64,000 bases of DNA from Filosporella fistucella. Lineage: Eukaryota > Ascomycota > Leotiomycetes > Helotiales. The translations under genes and the position numbers were made by a program. The number at the start of each line of letters is the position of its first letter. Within the stretch, counting starts at the first letter, position 1. The notes under the pieces are model-generated. The model was given only the letters and a program-made list of their open reading frames with translations, was not told the origin of the DNA and ran no database searches. The stretch is from positions 5,394,001 to 5,458,000 of the forward strand of contig JAQJZZ010000010.1 of assembly GCA_030077755.1 (NCBI GenBank). Reading direction: 5' to 3'. Below are positions 60,188-64,000 of the stretch, in pieces.

Positions 60188-63100
60188 TTTCGACTGTTCC
60201 CCATGCGATGAAATGGATAGAAATGGTAATGAAGCCGGATTGTGAAAGATTTACTCGAATTCTTTGTCGGGCTTTTTTTTACGTCAAGTCTGAGCAGGTC
60301 AAAGATGGTTGAGTGGGATTCTCAACATGCAAAAAAATCAGCACTTGATTTGGCAAAGATCCTAAGAAGTCAATCGCACCCGACGACGCAAGCGGATAGA
60401 GAGGGACAAGTGATGTTGATTTAAGCAGGGCGGCACTTTTTTAACTGGCGTCGAAGGCGGTACAAGAGACGGGCGGAAAGAAGTAGAATGAAACCAGGAG
60501 GAGTGCGCTGGTCTCAGGGAGTTCAAGAGATTGCCTTGTAGCTTCAATCAAGAAGGTGCAAGCAAGACAAGACTTGCGGAGAGGAAGAGACTCCTGTGGC
60601 TTAGGGAGTGCAGTAGTGAGTATTTTGTGCTAATTGCCAGGCGGCAGGTAGGCCAGTCGATTTTTGTCTTGCGGGATAAGCACCCTTTCGTGGGGAGTTC
60701 AACAGCCTCAACAACGAATGGGAGCAGAAGAGGCCAAGCCACTTGCAGCATAGGTCTTGGATTTAGGTGTGAGTGTGAGCGCTCTGTTCTGTTGATGTGA
60801 ACAATAATCTGCTTCTCTCCTGGGAACCGGGCAAGTAGGGAGACTGATGATCCAATCCGAAGACGAAGTCACTAGTAGAGGGAGGGAAGGAGATGCAATT
60901 CGATCGATCGATTGACAGGCGATGTCTTCTTGTTATATTCCTGGGAGAGATTTAGAATTTGGTGGTGGCGAGGAGGAGGACGACGAGGAGGAGATGGAGG
61001 AGTTAAGAGCTGGAGTTGGACTTGTAGTTGGAGTTGGGAAGTTGGGGGAAGGGGGAGGGAAGCTCAAGAAGAAGCATATCTGGAGATCATCAAGACTTGT
61101 AGAACAAGATAGACAAGACAGCCAAATAGGTAGTAGTATAGGTAGACCGGGTAGACCAGCCAAAGCAGACCGACCAGACTCTAAGATTTGGGACCAACTT
61201 TGGAGGTTCGTCTGCGACGCCACGAGATTGGGTCACATTAAAGCCAAGCTCCTGCCCCCTGGGATTTCGTGACGGATCAATTCGATGCTTGTCAGCTCCA
61301 GCTCCAAAAGTCCAGCGACCAGCCCAGCCCTAGCATACCTTATTCCACAGGACGTGGCACCCTGATCCTAGCCCGCTGGCGCCATCATTTCTATTCTGAT
61401 GTCGTAGTTCGAGTCTGATGCTGGGGCAGGAGTAGGAGTAGGTGTGAGAGTAAGGAGGTAGTGTTAGTAGCGGGAGTGTCAGGACCTACTCTACACAACT
61501 AGGTATCATTACTTACCTACAATCACTATTGCGCTATTTCCTACTCATTAGCAGATTACCAGTCATATGCAGTCTACAAGTGTAGCTCGGACTGGACTTT
61601 GACAATCCCCTGTATCAGTTTGATCTGGATTTCTAATTGTGCAATTGTCCGGTAACTTCCTGTGCGGATCGATCTCTATGAAGGAAGGTATCTTACGAAC
61701 TACGCACCTTTCCTACTTCTCATGTACTTGCACAAAAGAGGGGGCTGCTGATTACTGAGGGCCAAACCCAAGTCCTACCAGCTTACAGTACGAGGGAGAA
61801 ATGAGAGGGCTTTGTCCAGTTACAGAGCCCGTAGGTACCAGGGAACCGGGGGCGGTTATACCCAAGTAGGCATTTGTTACTGCATGTCTCGGAAAATATC
61901 GATCATCCGTTGAGGATCCGGTCGTTGAATAGGGAAGCTATACGGACAAGGCAAAAGCTGTGTCTGGCCTTGTTAACAGCCTCAAATGGTCGGACTTGGG
62001 GGAGAAAGTCAGGGAAGCAGAGGCGAAAAGATGGGGGCATCTGAGACCAGGTTCTAACAGGCTGCTCAAGGCTCTGATCGATTTAGTTGCAGTATGGACG
62101 TAGAGAGTGCTGTACTGTATGGTAGAGTAGAATTGCAGGCTGGTGTCGGCTCAGTAGGCTGTACTGGAAACCGGGTCAGAAGGAGGATACTCGTAGCGGA
62201 GGGGAATTTCAGGGAGGTATCTGACAGCTCTCAAGCGCGAAGCCAACAGCAGTAGACTGTAAGAACAGTAGCAGAATAGTTCGACTAGCAAATTAGCATA
62301 CTACTCGTACCTTAGCACAAGATAAGTGTCAGGGGGGAGGATGTCGGAGCGCTCCTTTCCACCACCTCTCCCTCCGCAATTGACCTACCTTACCTAGGTA
62401 CTGGTACGTAAGTTATTTCGTACTTTGCCCTGCAGATGGCCAGAGGCAAATTTCGAACGGACATGCCAAAACTCAGACCAGGACGCAAAGCAGCAGACTT
62501 TGCACTCTGCAGTGCAGGTCAGAAGCAACGTCAGTCGTCAGCTTTGTCGCATTTCGGCGGATTGCTGAAGCTTTGGTGTCTTTGGGTCAAGTCACAGGCG
62601 TTCGATAGTCAGGCTAGTTTATACGCCACAGGACAATCTCTGAGATTTTTAAGGGTTTCTAAGCGGATAGTAAGCGAAAGCCTACCAGACAGCCCAGCCT
62701 GACTCCACTGCACTGGCTCTGGGTTTGGTTTGGCTTTGGCCTTGGCCTTGGCTTTTGGTCGTCTGAAATCCCAACTTTCCAGCTTCAGCTCCAGCTCCAT
62801 CTACATCTCTACCTTCCTTGACCTTGCCATTCTTGTCTTTCCCTTGATTTCCCCGATGACAGCGGACAATTGAGTTGGATGGACCCAGCAATGCAGCACC
62901 GATCAGTACCTAAGGTTGTGGTCCATCAAAGATCAGCGGCCAATGCAGCGATGAGTCCTTGCACGTCCATAAATGGGTGCCAATAGCGAGCCTGGACAGA
63001 GGAAAGTAGATGCGAGACCCAAGGTCGGTAGGCTTTAGTTCCTTCAACTCCAGCACTGAATGGAAGTGCTGGGTGCTAAAATAATAATGCTCACAGGACA

Positions 63101-64000
63101 GGTAAAAAGTCGCAAGCCACAACCACTGAATTGGCCCACACACCACCATCACAACCACAACCACCACCGCCCCTCCTCTTTCTTTTCCTCTCCACATACC
63201 ATCATCCCATAACATCGACCATCCATCACATCCCAGAGAGAGACCCATATCCACACCACAAACCTCGACATCCGCACCATACCCTGTCTGGAATATCTTG
63301 TGCAACCACCCTCAGCTCCTGGTCCACAACACCATCATCGTCAATTCCAAGAAAGGTGCCCCTCCAACAATGTCTCTCTCTTAAGTATGCTTTCTTCTTC
63401 CTCTCTGCCAATCTGCTTGATGCTCGTTTTCGCACAAGCAGGTGTACGGAGGTAGGCCAACAAGCTAACCTTGCTCCCTCTTCCAGGCAGGCAAGGCAAG
63501 GCTAGCAATCAAGTCTATCAATCAATTCATTATTCAATCAATCAAGAAATCCCAATACCCATGCTTCTAACCCATGCTGGACTTCTGCTCGTTGCACCAG
63601 GATCAGAGGGATCCCCTCGAGCCGGGCCACCTATCCCTCGCATTACTGATATTGTCATGTCAGGCACTTTGCCGGATATCTTGCTGGGAATGGACGCATG
63701 TCAACGCCGCTGACTCATTGCACACCTTTCAATGTGCTTGGAGATTAAGGTACATACAGGATAGACAGCACATTATTATTGTTCGTACATACAGTGCGTA
63801 GTACAGTACCGACCTATACTACCACAACCACTTCCACTACCTACTGCTGCTGCTCTACTTGCACGGCTCCAGGTAGCAGACTCCCGATATTGTACATATA
63901 CCTCCACGACGGCACTCTAGTCGGCTTCTGCAACTCTGCATTGATGTGATATCGCTAACGAGGATCAAAAATTTCTCCCCACGCTTGTCAAGCCTTGATC
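60188..64000. other. Gene-poor region, 3.8 kb, to the window end
   Basis: I found no supportable gene on either strand. Frames are short and low in complexity. They include a Gly/Glu-rich purine tract at 60960-61075, a CTTGGCCTTGGC-like repeat at about 62735-62760 and an ACC-rich tract at about 63130-63180. It may hold the 5' leader of the Zn2Cys6 gene or a non-coding RNA, but no feature shows this. Confidence 0.5.

Noticed and set aside
60922..61272. Gly/Glu-rich 116-codon frame
   Set aside because: It comes from a purine-rich low-complexity tract, and the reverse strand is open too. It is not gene-like.

Overview
This window is nuclear DNA of a filamentous ascomycete (Pezizomycotina). The evidence is short GT-AG introns (mostly 45-60 nt) with CTAAC-type branch sites and fungal families such as CYP504, a PTH11-like receptor, Zn2Cys6, a Cu-only GPI SOD and V-ATPase subunit f. 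A leotiomycete is a reasonable guess, but I cannot prove it. I rebuilt each gene by joining open frames at splice sites that keep the family motifs continuous. Start and end give the outer limits, and exon joins are in the evidence.

Layout. 1-5.1 kb holds housekeeping genes: the 3' end of ECM29, a membrane-anchored UMP-CMP kinase (URA6) and eIF3m. 5.9-15.5 kb holds five consecutive minus-strand catabolic genes: an FAD aromatic hydroxylase, dihydropyrimidinase/hydantoinase, a hemerythrin-like protein, a CYP504 phenylacetate hydroxylase and an M20 N-carbamoyl amidohydrolase. The hydantoinase and amidohydrolase are consecutive-step enzymes of reductive pyrimidine (or hydantoin) breakdown. The two hydroxylases suggest aromatic-acid catabolism. 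Three CreA-type sites lie upstream of the P450. 16.2-18.1 kb is a decayed arylamine N-acetyltransferase that has lost two catalytic residues. 19.6-22.8 kb carries a small secreted Cys-rich protein and a flavocytochrome b2.

23.9-25.7 kb holds three different degenerate tandem arrays (about 38, 65 and 146 bp units). They run up to a gene for an unrecognised Cys-cluster protein, whose candidate TATA box lies inside the last repeat. 29.5-40.2 kb is sparse: a SAM methyltransferase, a Myb/SANT-like protein, a PTH11-like 7-TM protein and a GPI-anchored Cu-only SOD. 42.7-51.8 kb has the tiny V-ATPase subunit f gene, a Moco-sulfurase-like aminotransferase without MOSC, a possible small gene and a beta-lactamase-fold hydrolase.

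53.0-55.3 kb is a large gene-free repeat field built on a short conserved core (GTCGT-NNN-GCAACGAAA type). One end has inverted pairs and the other an alternating long/short array. 56.1-60.2 kb has a DUF202 membrane protein and a Zn2Cys6 regulator. The last 3.8 kb has no supportable gene. No rRNA, tRNA, CRISPR or intact transposon was found.
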